Shown here one piece after another: positions 1 through 7,097 of a stretch of DNA of 27,230 bases (position 1 is its first letter; every line of letters begins with the position of its first letter). A program made the translations under genes and the position numbers. A model generated the notes under the pieces. It saw nothing but the letters and a program-made list of their open reading frames with translations. It was not told the origin of the DNA and made no database searches. This DNA is from Acidimicrobiaceae bacterium (lineage in GTDB: Bacteria; Actinomycetota; Acidimicrobiia; Acidimicrobiales; RAAP-2): positions 1,076-28,305 of the forward strand of contig PLSY01000341.1 in the NCBI GenBank assembly GCA_003164275.1, written 5' to 3'.

Positions 1-4
1 CAGC

Positions 5-799
5 TCATCCGAGGGTCCGGCCACGGACGGCAGAACTTCCCCCGTCGACCTGCAGGGTCACGCCACTGATGGTCTCGGCCTCGCTACTGGCCAGGAAGGC
101 GACGGCGTAGGCGACATCGGTCGCCGTCGACAGACGCGTGAGGTGCATGCCCTCGATCTCGGCCAGGCGTTCGGGAGTCACGCCTGCGTCCCTCACCTCG
201 TGGATGATGTAGCCAGCTTGCACCGTGTTGCACCGGATACCGTGTCGTCCGTAGTCCATGGTGATCGAGCGGGCCAGGGCATTCAGGCCGCCCTTGCTGG
301 CCGTGTAGGCGGCGAGACGGGGCGTGCCGAACTCGGCGGCCCGAGACGAGACGTTCACGATGGCGCCGTGACCGGACTGCAGCATGGCCGGAATCGCACG
401 CTGACAGAGCATGGCCGGGCCAGCCAAATTGACGGCCAGTACCGCGTCGAAGGTGGTCCGGGAGACCTCGGCCACCGGGCCGTCATCGGCCATGGCCACG
501 TTGTTGACAGCGTTGTTGACCAGCACGGTGAGGGATCCGAACCGATCGACGGTCATCCCCACCAGGTGCTCGATGTCCTCGTCTCGGCTCAGGTCGGCAG
601 CGACGAAGACGGCGTCGCCGCCGGCCTCGCGCACGGCGCGTGCCGCGCTCTCCCCTCGCTCGAGGTTCCTTCCCGTCACGACCACCGCGCTGCCCTCGGC
701 GCCAAAGAGTCGAGCCACCTCTCGTCCGAGCCCACTGGTCGCCCCGGTCACGATGGCCGTCTCCCCCACCAGTCGGCCAGTGCCACGAGGGTCAGCCAC
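5..799 (-). CDS. SDR family NAD(P)-dependent oxidoreductase
   Basis: A 264-aa classical short-chain dehydrogenase/reductase that should oxidise an alcohol or reduce a ketone in the cytoplasm. The Rossmann motif TGATSGLG is at residues 18-25, the NNA structural motif at 95-97, the catalytic Ser at about 151-152 and the Tyr165/Lys169 pair in YTASK, so the active site is intact. The C-terminal LQVDGG motif is typical of FabG-like members. The start is GTG at 797-799, with a GAGGG ribosome-binding site about 7 nt upstream on the minus strand. It is last in a minus-strand set after the NIPSNAP-like gene (48-nt gap) and the acyl-CoA synthetase, so it probably acts on a hydroxyacyl or keto intermediate of the same route. 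The substrate cannot be read from the sequence. Family call is firm. Confidence 0.9.
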   Translation of the reverse strand: MADPRGTGRLVGETAIVTGATSGLGREVARLFGAEGSAVVVTGRNLERGESAARAVREAGGDAVFVAADLSRDEDIEHLVGMTVDRFGSLTVLVNNAVNNVAMADDGPVAEVSRTTFDAVLAVNLAGPAMLCQRAIPAMLQSGHGAIVNVSSRAAEFGTPRLAAYTASKGGLNALARSITMDYGRHGIRCNTVQAGYIIHEVRDAGVTPERLAEIEGMHLTRLSTATDVAYAVAFLASSEAETISGVTLQVDGGSSAVRGRTLG

Positions 800-847
800 G
801 GCCGGCCCTCAAGTCCGCGAGACCCATCGCAACAATGGATGTAGCAC

Positions 848-1609
848 TCACGGCTGCTGTGCGACACTGTCGTCGATGGGGGCCTCCGCCGGTCCGCACA
901 GTGTGCCCGGAGCAGGGGTCATCAGCTCCTCCCGCCAGCGGGTGGCCCAGCGTCGTGCGTGCCGATGCCATGCCTCGATGCGGTCGTCGCCGGCCACACC
1001 CGCCGCGTCAGCGTCTGCCACCCCGCGGGCCACGTCCCTCGCCTTGCTCATGCGCACGTGCTCGTCGGGATCGGTGGCCCACGTCGTGCACACTTCGTAG
1101 TCGTTCATCATCACTTCGTACAGACCGACGAGCTGGTGTCCGTACTCGGCCATGAGGGGGACCCGGATATCGCGCACGGCATCGAGGTACTCGAGGGCCG
1201 TCCCCGGTCGGACCTCGGTCATCTCGTGGACGAACAGCGTGCCGGTGACGTCGGCCTCGCCGAGCGAGGCGATGGTCGGGCAGCCCGGTGCAGCGGCCAA
1301 GAGGCGGTCAAATCCACCATGGCGATAGTTGTAGGCCGTCGTCCACCAAGACTCGAGGCTGGCATTGCTCATCCGCTTCATCCCCAAACGGTCGACCTTG
1401 CCGAACCAGCCGTCCCATCCATCGGGGATCTCCCAGATGTTGATGACCTGGGGCCAGCGTCCGGTGATCCCCATCGTGTACCAAGTGCCAAGGAGCTCGA
1501 AGTCAACCTTCTCGTCACCGGACTGGGCCATGGTGTGGGCCATGTAGTCCCACTGGTGCTGGCCCTCGATATCGATGATCTCATGCAAGAACAGATCTCG
1601 GTCCGTCAT
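848..1609 (-). CDS. NIPSNAP family (ferredoxin-like barrel) protein
   Basis: A 253-aa soluble protein. It shows the repeated pattern of NIPSNAP/dimeric alpha-beta-barrel proteins: an early strand FLHEIIDIEG, then LGTWYTMGITGRWPQVINIWEIPDGWDGW, and a second half with LFVHEMTEVRPG followed by a helix and LVGLYEVMMNDYEVCTTWA. These look like two related half-domains. No catalytic residues can be named. Such proteins occur beside acyl-CoA and aromatic or terpenoid catabolic genes in actinobacteria, usually without known function. ATG start at 1609, preceded on the minus strand by a purine-rich AAGGGGAAGG ribosome-binding site. It follows the acyl-CoA synthetase by 67 nt and precedes the SDR by 48 nt, which fits one transcript. 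A specific reaction would be a guess. Confidence 0.7.
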   Translation of the reverse strand: MTDRDLFLHEIIDIEGQHQWDYMAHTMAQSGDEKVDFELLGTWYTMGITGRWPQVINIWEIPDGWDGWFGKVDRLGMKRMSNASLESWWTTAYNYRHGGFDRLLAAAPGCPTIASLGEADVTGTLFVHEMTEVRPGTALEYLDAVRDIRVPLMAEYGHQLVGLYEVMMNDYEVCTTWATDPDEHVRMSKARDVARGVADADAAGVAGDDRIEAWHRHARRWATRWREELMTPAPGTLCGPAEAPIDDSVAQQP

Positions 1610-1676
1610 GCCTTCCCCTTCGTTCGATACTGCTCTGTGCGCAACTGCGCCCCTTCGGCTCCTGATTGAAGGCCTC

Positions 1677-3842
1677 TTAGCGCTGGCCCCTTAGCCCTTC
1701 CTCCGGTCGTCCGACCACCAATGCGTCGACGGCCACCACGCCTTGACCGTCAGGCAGGACGATCAACGGGTTCACGTCCAGCTCGGCGATCTGGTCGCCG
1801 ACCTCGAGGGCCAGGGACTGGAACCTCATGATGACGTCGACCAGCGCCTCGAGGTCGCCGGCCGGCCGGCCGCGGGTGCCATGGAGCAGTTTCGCACCCT
1901 TGATCTCTTCGACCATGGCCCGGGCCGAGCGCCTTGTGAACGGCGGGACCCGGAAGGCGACATCTTCGAAGACCTCGGTGAACACGCCTCCCAGACCGAA
2001 CAGGATGGTCGGCCCAAACGGGGCCTGTTGGCTGAGCCCGATGATGGCCTCCGCCACCGCCCCGGTGACCATGGGCTGGATGACAACCCCGCGCACCAAA
2101 GCCTCGGGGCACTGGTCCCTGGCCGAGGCGACCAACCGTTCGAAGGTCTGTTCGACCTCGGACGGCGTGTCGATGCCGAGAGCGACCAGGCCGAGGTCCG
2201 ATTTGTGGGCGATATCGGCCGACACCACCTTCATGACCACCGGGAACCCGAGTTCGGCTGCAGCCATCGTGGCCTCCGCCTTGGTGGCGACCACCCGCTC
2301 GCCGACCGTCGGGATGCCGAAGGCGGCGAGTACCTGTTTGGACTCCACTTCATCGAGGGTCCGGCCCCCGGCCAGGAGCGCGCCAGCCACTTCGCCACCG
2401 CCAGAGGGGGACAACGGAACGTCCGCGAAGGGGTTCTCGTCCCTGGCCACGAAGGCCGAGAAGTCGACCAGGGCCTTGATGCCGCGTACAGCCGCTCCGA
2501 ACGAGTGGAACAAAGGAACGCCGGCGTCACAGAGGGCCCGGTAGGCGGGATCGTCGCGAATGGGCGAGCTCCAGACAGCGATCACCGGCTTGGAGCCCTT
2601 TTGGTGCAGCTCGATGAGGTCTTTGGCCAGCGCATCGCTCATGCCGGCGAATACGCCGGTGATGGGAGCGAGGAGGATGTCGATGTTGGCGTCGTCGTAC
2701 ATGAGATCGAGTACGGCACGGCCGGCCGGGAGGGCGGCGATGGCCCCTCCTGAGTCGACGGGGTTGTCCTTGAACAAGAACCAGGGGATGTAGTCGCCGA
2801 GTGCTTCGATGGTCGACTCTTGCAGGCGGGGGACCGAAAGCCCGGCGTGGGCGCAGAGGTCGACCATGTGCGAAGCCGTGCCCCCGGACATGGCGTAGAT
2901 GGCCACCCCGCCCGGACGGCCGGCCGGGAGCAGGTCCACGTGGCAGAACATCCCAGAGATCTCGATGATCTCGTCGATGTCGTCGACTCGGACGATTCCC
3001 GACTGGGCGAACACCGCGTCATGCACGGCGTCCGATCCGGTCAGGTGCCCGGTATGGGCCTTTGCCATCTCGCGCCCCGCATCGGATCGACCCACTTTGA
3101 TCACAATGATGGGCACCCCGTGCTCGGCCGCTTTCTGGGCGGCCAGCATGAGGGTTCGACCGTCCTGGAAGCCCTCCACATACCCAGCGATGGCCCCGGT
3201 GTCGGACAGGCCCGCGTAGTAGCCGACGAAGTCGGCGAACTCGAGGTCGGCCTCGTTGCCGATGGTGGCCCATGACTGGATGGGGATGCCGAGGGACTCT
3301 GCCTGGACGATCGGCCTTCCCTGGTAACCGGACTGGGTGACGACCGCGAGCTTCTTGCCGGCGATGTCCTGTCGCCAGGGCTGGAAGATGTTTAAGTTTG
3401 TGTTCGGGCCGAGGACTCGCATGGGGCCCGCCGAAAGCTCTTCCAGCCGCCGTTGGGCGATGGCTCCTTCCTCGGTGCCGACCTCCCCGAAGCCTGCGGC
3501 AAACACGACGGCGGCCCCGACCCCGCACTGCAGGCACTCTTCGAGGATGGGAAGAGGTTGGCGGACGAGGATGATGGCCAGATCCACGTGGAAGGGCACG
3601 GCGGTGATCGATTTGTAGGCCGGCGTGCCCAAGATGTCCGGCTTGGTCGGGTGCACGGGAACGACCGTTGCCCCACGGGCCGACAGACGCTCGTGAACCT
3701 GGATCCACTGGGCCCGCTGCTGGGTCCCCTCGGTGTCGGTGGCGCCAACTACCGCCACGGTCTTCGGCGCCATCAACGCTTCCCAGTCGATGGTGCGCAG
3801 GGCCAGCGGGCGACCGTTCAAGTCCACGTTCATCTCCGACAT
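1677..3842 (-). CDS. ADP-forming acyl-CoA synthetase (acetate--CoA ligase family, fused alpha-beta)
   Basis: A 721-aa NDP-forming acyl-CoA synthetase. It would make acyl-CoA from an acid, CoA and ATP with release of ADP and phosphate, by a phosphohistidine route. Domain order: CoA-binding Rossmann domain (about 20-150, with VAVVGATDTEGTQQ), succinyl-CoA-ligase-like flavodoxin domains (about 155-470), and a C-terminal ATP-grasp domain from about 494 (SKQVLAAFGIPT). The HTGHLTGSD segment contains His263, the likely phosphorylated histidine. The length matches fused alpha-beta members (about 700 aa). I chose ATG 3842 because GGGGGAG lies 4-5 nt upstream; a TTG at 3863 would add seven residues with no ribosome-binding site. 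It leads the minus-strand set with the NIPSNAP-like protein and SDR, and is divergent from the UGSC group. The acyl substrate is unknown. Confidence 0.88.
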   Translation of the reverse strand: MSEMNVDLNGRPLALRTIDWEALMAPKTVAVVGATDTEGTQQRAQWIQVHERLSARGATVVPVHPTKPDILGTPAYKSITAVPFHVDLAIILVRQPLPILEECLQCGVGAAVVFAAGFGEVGTEEGAIAQRRLEELSAGPMRVLGPNTNLNIFQPWRQDIAGKKLAVVTQSGYQGRPIVQAESLGIPIQSWATIGNEADLEFADFVGYYAGLSDTGAIAGYVEGFQDGRTLMLAAQKAAEHGVPIIVIKVGRSDAGREMAKAHTGHLTGSDAVHDAVFAQSGIVRVDDIDEIIEISGMFCHVDLLPAGRPGGVAIYAMSGGTASHMVDLCAHAGLSVPRLQESTIEALGDYIPWFLFKDNPVDSGGAIAALPAGRAVLDLMYDDANIDILLAPITGVFAGMSDALAKDLIELHQKGSKPVIAVWSSPIRDDPAYRALCDAGVPLFHSFGAAVRGIKALVDFSAFVARDENPFADVPLSPSGGGEVAGALLAGGRTLDEVESKQVLAAFGIPTVGERVVATKAEATMAAAELGFPVVMKVVSADIAHKSDLGLVALGIDTPSEVEQTFERLVASARDQCPEALVRGVVIQPMVTGAVAEAIIGLSQQAPFGPTILFGLGGVFTEVFEDVAFRVPPFTRRSARAMVEEIKGAKLLHGTRGRPAGDLEALVDVIMRFQSLALEVGDQIAELDVNPLIVLPDGQGVVAVDALVVGRPEEGLRGQR

Positions 3843-3844
3843 CC

Positions 3845-3905
3845 GTCTCCCCCGGCACTTCAACGCTCGGGCACTGTCAGCCAGTGCCTCCCCAGCACTT
3901 CCAAC
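3845..3905 (-). promoter_or_regulatory. Leader of acyl-CoA synthetase: hairpin between two Shine-Dalgarno-like repeats
   Basis: A perfect 7-bp inverted repeat, GGCACTG-N5-CAGTGCC, lies at 3870-3888, 28 nt upstream of the synthetase ATG. It is flanked by two similar 20-nt segments at 3845-3864 and 3886-3905. On the minus strand these read roughly GTTG(G)AAGTGC, then C/T, then GGGG(G)AG; the proximal copy supplies the ribosome-binding site. The arrangement could control translation initiation or simply be a small duplication. Only the sequence symmetry is seen; the role is inferred. Confidence 0.4.
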
Positions 3906-3996
3906 ACTTCCGCCGCCAATCGGGAGCGCCGAACTCTACCGCCTCTGCGCCACCCACTCACAGATCCGGCCCCAGGAACATCCGAGCGCCCGATGG

Positions 3997-4025
3997 TTGA
4001 CCCTCAACGGCGACCTAACTAGTAT
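3997..4025 (+). promoter_or_regulatory. Sigma70-like promoter of the NifU-like/UGSC/GntR group
   Basis: A -35 box TTGACC (5 of 6 to consensus, 3997-4002), a 17-nt spacer and a -10 box TAGTAT (4 of 6, 4020-4025). The start of transcription would fall near 4032, giving a leader of about 58 nt before the ATG at 4090. The -10 box sits inside the inverted repeat at 4014-4035, which suggests repression by a protein bound there. Confidence 0.55.
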
Positions 4026-4035
4026 CACAGTTAGG
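4014..4035. promoter_or_regulatory. Palindromic operator candidate overlapping the -10 box
   Basis: Perfect inverted repeat with 7-bp arms, CCTAACT-N8-AGTTAGG. It covers the -10 hexamer of the plus-strand promoter and lies in the divergent region between the synthetase and UGSC groups. The dimeric GntR-family regulator encoded at 6216 is the natural candidate to bind it (inference). The sequence does not match the usual FadR-type TNGTNNNACNA pattern, so another regulator is possible. Confidence 0.5.
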
Positions 4036-4036
4036 A

Positions 4037-4056
4037 GATCGGGCGAGAGACCGATC
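4037..4056. promoter_or_regulatory. Second inverted repeat, possible second operator half or leader hairpin
   Basis: Perfect inverted repeat with 6-bp arms, GATCGG-N8-CCGATC, one base after the first palindrome and with the same 8-nt spacer. The two centres are 22 bp apart, about two helical turns, so two dimers would sit on the same face of the DNA. It could also fold as a hairpin early in the leader RNA. Confidence 0.4.
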
Positions 4057-4089
4057 GAATCTGAACGTGATGCAGGGGAGGGTTTAGCT

Positions 4090-4326
4090 ATGGACATAGC
4101 CACGTCACTGGTGGCGCAGTTCAACCGGATGGTGCAGCGGGATGGGGGCTCTTTGGAGCTGCTGGGCACCGACGGGAATGTCATCAGCGTCGGCTACCGC
4201 TTCGGGGTCGACCCGGACTGCGCCGACGGGGCGTGCGTCCTGCCCGACGCAGAGCTGCAGGAGCTGATGGCCGAGACCCTGGCTCGACGGGATCCCTCCC
4301 TGCACGTCGTGGTGTCGCGAATCTAG
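4090..4326 (+). CDS. Small NifU C-terminal-like protein
   Basis: A 78-aa protein whose layout resembles the NifU C-terminal (Nfu) domain: a helix ending in DGG (18-20), strand SLELLGTDGNVISVGYRFG, a cysteine pair, a helix LQELMAETLARRDP and a final strand LHVVVSRI. Nfu proteins carry a C-x2-C pair that binds an iron-sulfur cluster. Here the pair is Cys44 and Cys49, spaced C-x4-C (CADGAC), so cluster binding is uncertain. The start is ATG 4090 with a strong GGGGAGGG site just upstream; longer starts would run back through the promoter. It is the first gene after the operator-bearing promoter and precedes the UGSC gene by 106 nt, which suggests a linked function. Family call is by pattern only. 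Confidence 0.6.
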   Translation: MDIATSLVAQFNRMVQRDGGSLELLGTDGNVISVGYRFGVDPDCADGACVLPDAELQELMAETLARRDPSLHVVVSRI

Positions 4327-4350
4327 GACCATCAGAATCTAGGACCATCA
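4319..4350 (+). repeat. Perfect 16-bp tandem duplication across the stop codon of the NifU-like gene
   Basis: The unit GAATCTAGGACCATCA occurs twice head to tail, at 4319-4334 and 4335-4350. The first copy contains the TAG stop of the small gene. The second copy puts another TAG one frame away. It looks like a recent slippage duplication in the intercistronic gap before the UGSC gene. Confidence 0.9.
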
Positions 4351-4432
4351 ATCCCGTGGGCTGCTGTTGAGCCGGACACAACGTGAAGACCGAGCGGCGA
4401 CGCCCAAACTCATCTACGACCGAGGAATGACC

Positions 4433-6199
4433 ATGAGCATTGACATCGCAGAACCTGAGACCGACGCCCACGATGGCCCTCGATCCACCGCGCGACTGAC
4501 TATCGACAACCCAGTGGCGGCCCCTCAAGCCCGCGAGCATGGCGCCGACCGGCACCCGCCCGCCCCCCGCCTCGACTCTCTCGACGGTAAGACGGTGGCC
4601 CTCTACTGGAACGGCAAGCAAAACGGCCTCGAAGCCCTGGCTCGGACCAAGCAACAGCTCGCCGAGCGCTTCCACGACATCCGCTTCATCGACGTGGTCG
4701 GCGAGCTCGGAGGCACCAACCGCTACCTCTCCCCCGGCCAGCTGGCCATGCTGGCCGACCAGGTGGATGCGGCGGTGTGCTCGACGGCCGACTGCGGGAG
4801 CTGCTGCTCTTGGCTGATGCGCGACCTCTGCGAGCTGGAGCGCCGGGGTGTCCCGGCCGTCGGCTACACGGCTGCCATCTTCTACGAAGACGCCAACTTC
4901 TCGACCGAGACCTTCGGCGTCCCCGAGGCCTGTCCGGTCATCGTCCCTGAGTGCTTCTCCAACAAGACGACCGACGAGATCAACGCCATGGTGGACGGCG
5001 CCATGGCGACGGTCATCGAGTGCCTCACCGTCGACCGCACCGTCTTCGAGGACCTTCCCCAGTTCGATCGCATGACCCTCAACTCCGCTCCCGAGCTCGT
5101 CTTCGACGGCCGTGACCTCCTCGAGGCCTTCGACCGGATGCAGACAGAGTTCGTGGCCAACGGCTGGAGCGACGGCCTGCCGCTCATCCCGCCGACCCGT
5201 TCGAAGGTCGACGCCATGGTCGATGCCAGCGGTCGCAGCGGTGACGAGGTCGTCGGCCTGTTCGCTCCGGGCATGGGCATCGGCACGGTGCGCAAGATCG
5301 CCGCCAACGCCGTCATGGCCGGCTGCAAGCCAGAGACCATGCCGGTGATCATGGCGGTCATGGAGTGCATCCTCGAACCGTCGATCGGGCTACGCACCTG
5401 GGCCATGTCGACAGGTCCCCAGGCCCCGATGATCCTCGTGTCTGGCCCCATCGCCGACCAGATCGGGATGAACCACGGCGTCTGCGCCCTGGGACCGGCA
5501 TCCATCTCACAAGTCAACGTGTCGATCGGCAGGGCTCTCCGTCTCATCATGATGAACGTCGGCCTGTCCTACCCGGGTATCACCGACATGGACACCATCG
5601 GGACGCCGGCCAAATTCTCCTTCTGCGTGGCCGAGAACGAGGAGAAGACGCCGTGGGACTCATGGCGGGTCCAGCAGGGATTCTCAGCCGACCAGTCGAC
5701 AGTGACGGTGAACGTCCCCTACGGCATGACCGAGTTCTTCGACTTCCAGAACTCCGACCCCGAGCTGCTCATCGAGACGTGGGCCACCCTCACCTCCCAG
5801 GCGTGCGGCACGCCAGCGGCCGGAGCGTGGCTGATCAAGGTGAACGCCCCCTTGGAGCAGGGCTACCCGTTCCACGGCAAGTTCTCCAACATGTTGCTCA
5901 TGGCGCCCGACCACGCCTCGGTCTTCGGCAACGCCGGCTGGACGCCGACCGACATCCAACAGGCCATCCACCGCCAGACCAAGATCGCCTTCAGGAAGCT
6001 GATGTTGAACCAGTCCTATGACGCATTTGTGGCCTCTCATCCGGAACTGCTGTGGCTGCTCGACGCGCCAGAGACCGAGGTCACGGTCAATCCCTCACCG
6101 GACTCCTTCGAGTTCTTCGTCGTCGGGGCGTCGGCGGGACGGAGCCAGTTCTGCTTCGGCGGGACGAACTCGGTGACCAAGGCCGTCCACCCCCTTTGA
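4433..6199 (+). CDS. UGSC-motif (selenoprotein-family, Cys form) protein with C-terminal partner domain
   Basis: A 588-aa protein. The N-terminal half (about 50-215) matches the UGSC family, named for a Sec-Gly-Ser-Cys redox motif. Here the motif is Cys121-Gly-Ser-Cys124 in ADCGSCCSW, and codon 121 is TGC rather than TGA, so this is the cysteine form. The C-terminal half (about 235-588) begins ANGWSDGLPLIPPTR and continues with KIAANAVMAGCKPE, VSGPIADQIGMNHG and GRALRLIMMNVG, a conserved domain of unknown function often found with UGSC domains. Chemistry is unknown; thiol redox at the motif is the family expectation. I chose ATG 4433 because GAGGA ends 6 nt upstream; an upstream TTG at 4367 and ATG at 4427 are in frame but less well placed. 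It sits between the NifU-like gene and the GntR gene (16-nt gap). Confidence 0.78.
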   Translation: MSIDIAEPETDAHDGPRSTARLTIDNPVAAPQAREHGADRHPPAPRLDSLDGKTVALYWNGKQNGLEALARTKQQLAERFHDIRFIDVVGELGGTNRYLSPGQLAMLADQVDAAVCSTADCGSCCSWLMRDLCELERRGVPAVGYTAAIFYEDANFSTETFGVPEACPVIVPECFSNKTTDEINAMVDGAMATVIECLTVDRTVFEDLPQFDRMTLNSAPELVFDGRDLLEAFDRMQTEFVANGWSDGLPLIPPTRSKVDAMVDASGRSGDEVVGLFAPGMGIGTVRKIAANAVMAGCKPETMPVIMAVMECILEPSIGLRTWAMSTGPQAPMILVSGPIADQIGMNHGVCALGPASISQVNVSIGRALRLIMMNVGLSYPGITDMDTIGTPAKFSFCVAENEEKTPWDSWRVQQGFSADQSTVTVNVPYGMTEFFDFQNSDPELLIETWATLTSQACGTPAAGAWLIKVNAPLEQGYPFHGKFSNMLLMAPDHASVFGNAGWTPTDIQQAIHRQTKIAFRKLMLNQSYDAFVASHPELLWLLDAPETEVTVNPSPDSFEFFVVGASAGRSQFCFGGTNSVTKAVHPL

Positions 6200-6215
6200 T
6201 GGCCCACTCGACCTG

Positions 6216-7016
6216 ATGGCCCCAGAGGTGCCCGAGCGCCCGACGGGCGACAGGCGGGCTCCAGTGCCCAAGATCAAAGCGGCCATGCGCCTGGCCCAAG
6301 AGATCGTGGCGACCATCTACGAGGCGAAGATGCAGCCCGGCGACCGCTACTGGTCCGAGGCCGACGCGCTCCAGCGCCACCGGGTGGCACGCGGCACCTA
6401 CCGCGAGGCGCTGCGCTTCCTCGAGATCCAAGGGGTGGTCAACATCCGCGCCGGGCCGGGTGGTGGTCCCGAGATCCGTCGACCGGGTTGGCCACAGCTG
6501 GCCTCGACCATCGCCCTGCTCCTCCAGTTCGCCGACGCCCCGATGCGGGTGGTGCTCGAGGCCCGCACGGCCATCGAGCCCGGCGTGGCGAGAATGGCCG
6601 CGCTCCATGCCACGAGGGACGACATCGAGTCCATGGCCTTCGACCTCGACGAGGTCGAGGATCAGATCGGCAACTATCGGCGGTTCTCCCGCGCCTACCT
6701 CAAGTACTGGAACCACCTGGCCGAGAGCACCCACAATGCCTTTTTGATGTTCCTCTCGCCCGCCCTCCGGGCCATCGTGAACAGCGCCGGCTTCGTCCCG
6801 AACGAGCCGTACCGGATAGAGACGCTCGGCCGCCTGCGGGCCATCCACCAAGCCGTGGCCAGCCACGATGCCGATCTGGCCGCGGCCAGGATGACGGCAC
6901 TCGAGCTCGAGTTCTTCGATCGGCTGACGACCGGCTATCCGCGCCAGGTGGACAGGGTGGTCGCCTGGTCCGATCTCGATCTGGCCGCCGACCTGGACCT
7001 CGACCTCGACGCCTGA
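6216..7016 (+). CDS. GntR-family (FadR/FCD subfamily) transcriptional regulator
   Basis: A 266-aa DNA-binding regulator. A winged helix occupies about 22-88 (MQPGDRYWSEADALQ, then VARGTYREALRFLEIQGVV and a glycine-rich wing). An all-helical FCD ligand-binding domain covers about 105-240. FCD domains usually hold a metal through a D-x3-H pair and two later histidines. Aligned by eye, those positions are Tyr161, Trp165, Leu207 and Leu229, so the metal site appears lost and the effector may be a CoA ester or another large ligand, as in E. coli FadR (inference). The tail is a run of Asp-Leu pairs. It lies 16 nt after the UGSC gene and probably controls the divergent region at 4014-4056. ATG 6216 has a weak ribosome-binding site, so coupling is likely. 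Confidence 0.85.
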   Translation: MAPEVPERPTGDRRAPVPKIKAAMRLAQEIVATIYEAKMQPGDRYWSEADALQRHRVARGTYREALRFLEIQGVVNIRAGPGGGPEIRRPGWPQLASTIALLLQFADAPMRVVLEARTAIEPGVARMAALHATRDDIESMAFDLDEVEDQIGNYRRFSRAYLKYWNHLAESTHNAFLMFLSPALRAIVNSAGFVPNEPYRIETLGRLRAIHQAVASHDADLAAARMTALELEFFDRLTTGYPRQVDRVVAWSDLDLAADLDLDLDA

Positions 7017-7097
7017 CCGAGGCCCCTGGTCTGACGAGCGCACTGGCGCAACGAGCGACGCCGTCATGGGCCAACGCCCACGCCCACGCGCCGCTGC

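Noticed and set aside
3733..4089. Open frame upstream of the NifU-like ATG
   Set aside because: It crosses the divergent promoter and operator and overlaps the synthetase gene. A strong ribosome-binding site sits directly before ATG 4090.
4793..4804. Possible selenocysteine codon in the UGSC motif
   Set aside because: The codon is TGC, not TGA, so no recoding is needed.
7017..7097. Terminator between the convergent GntR and CoA-transferase genes
   Set aside because: Only 4-bp GC-rich stems are visible and there is no T-run.
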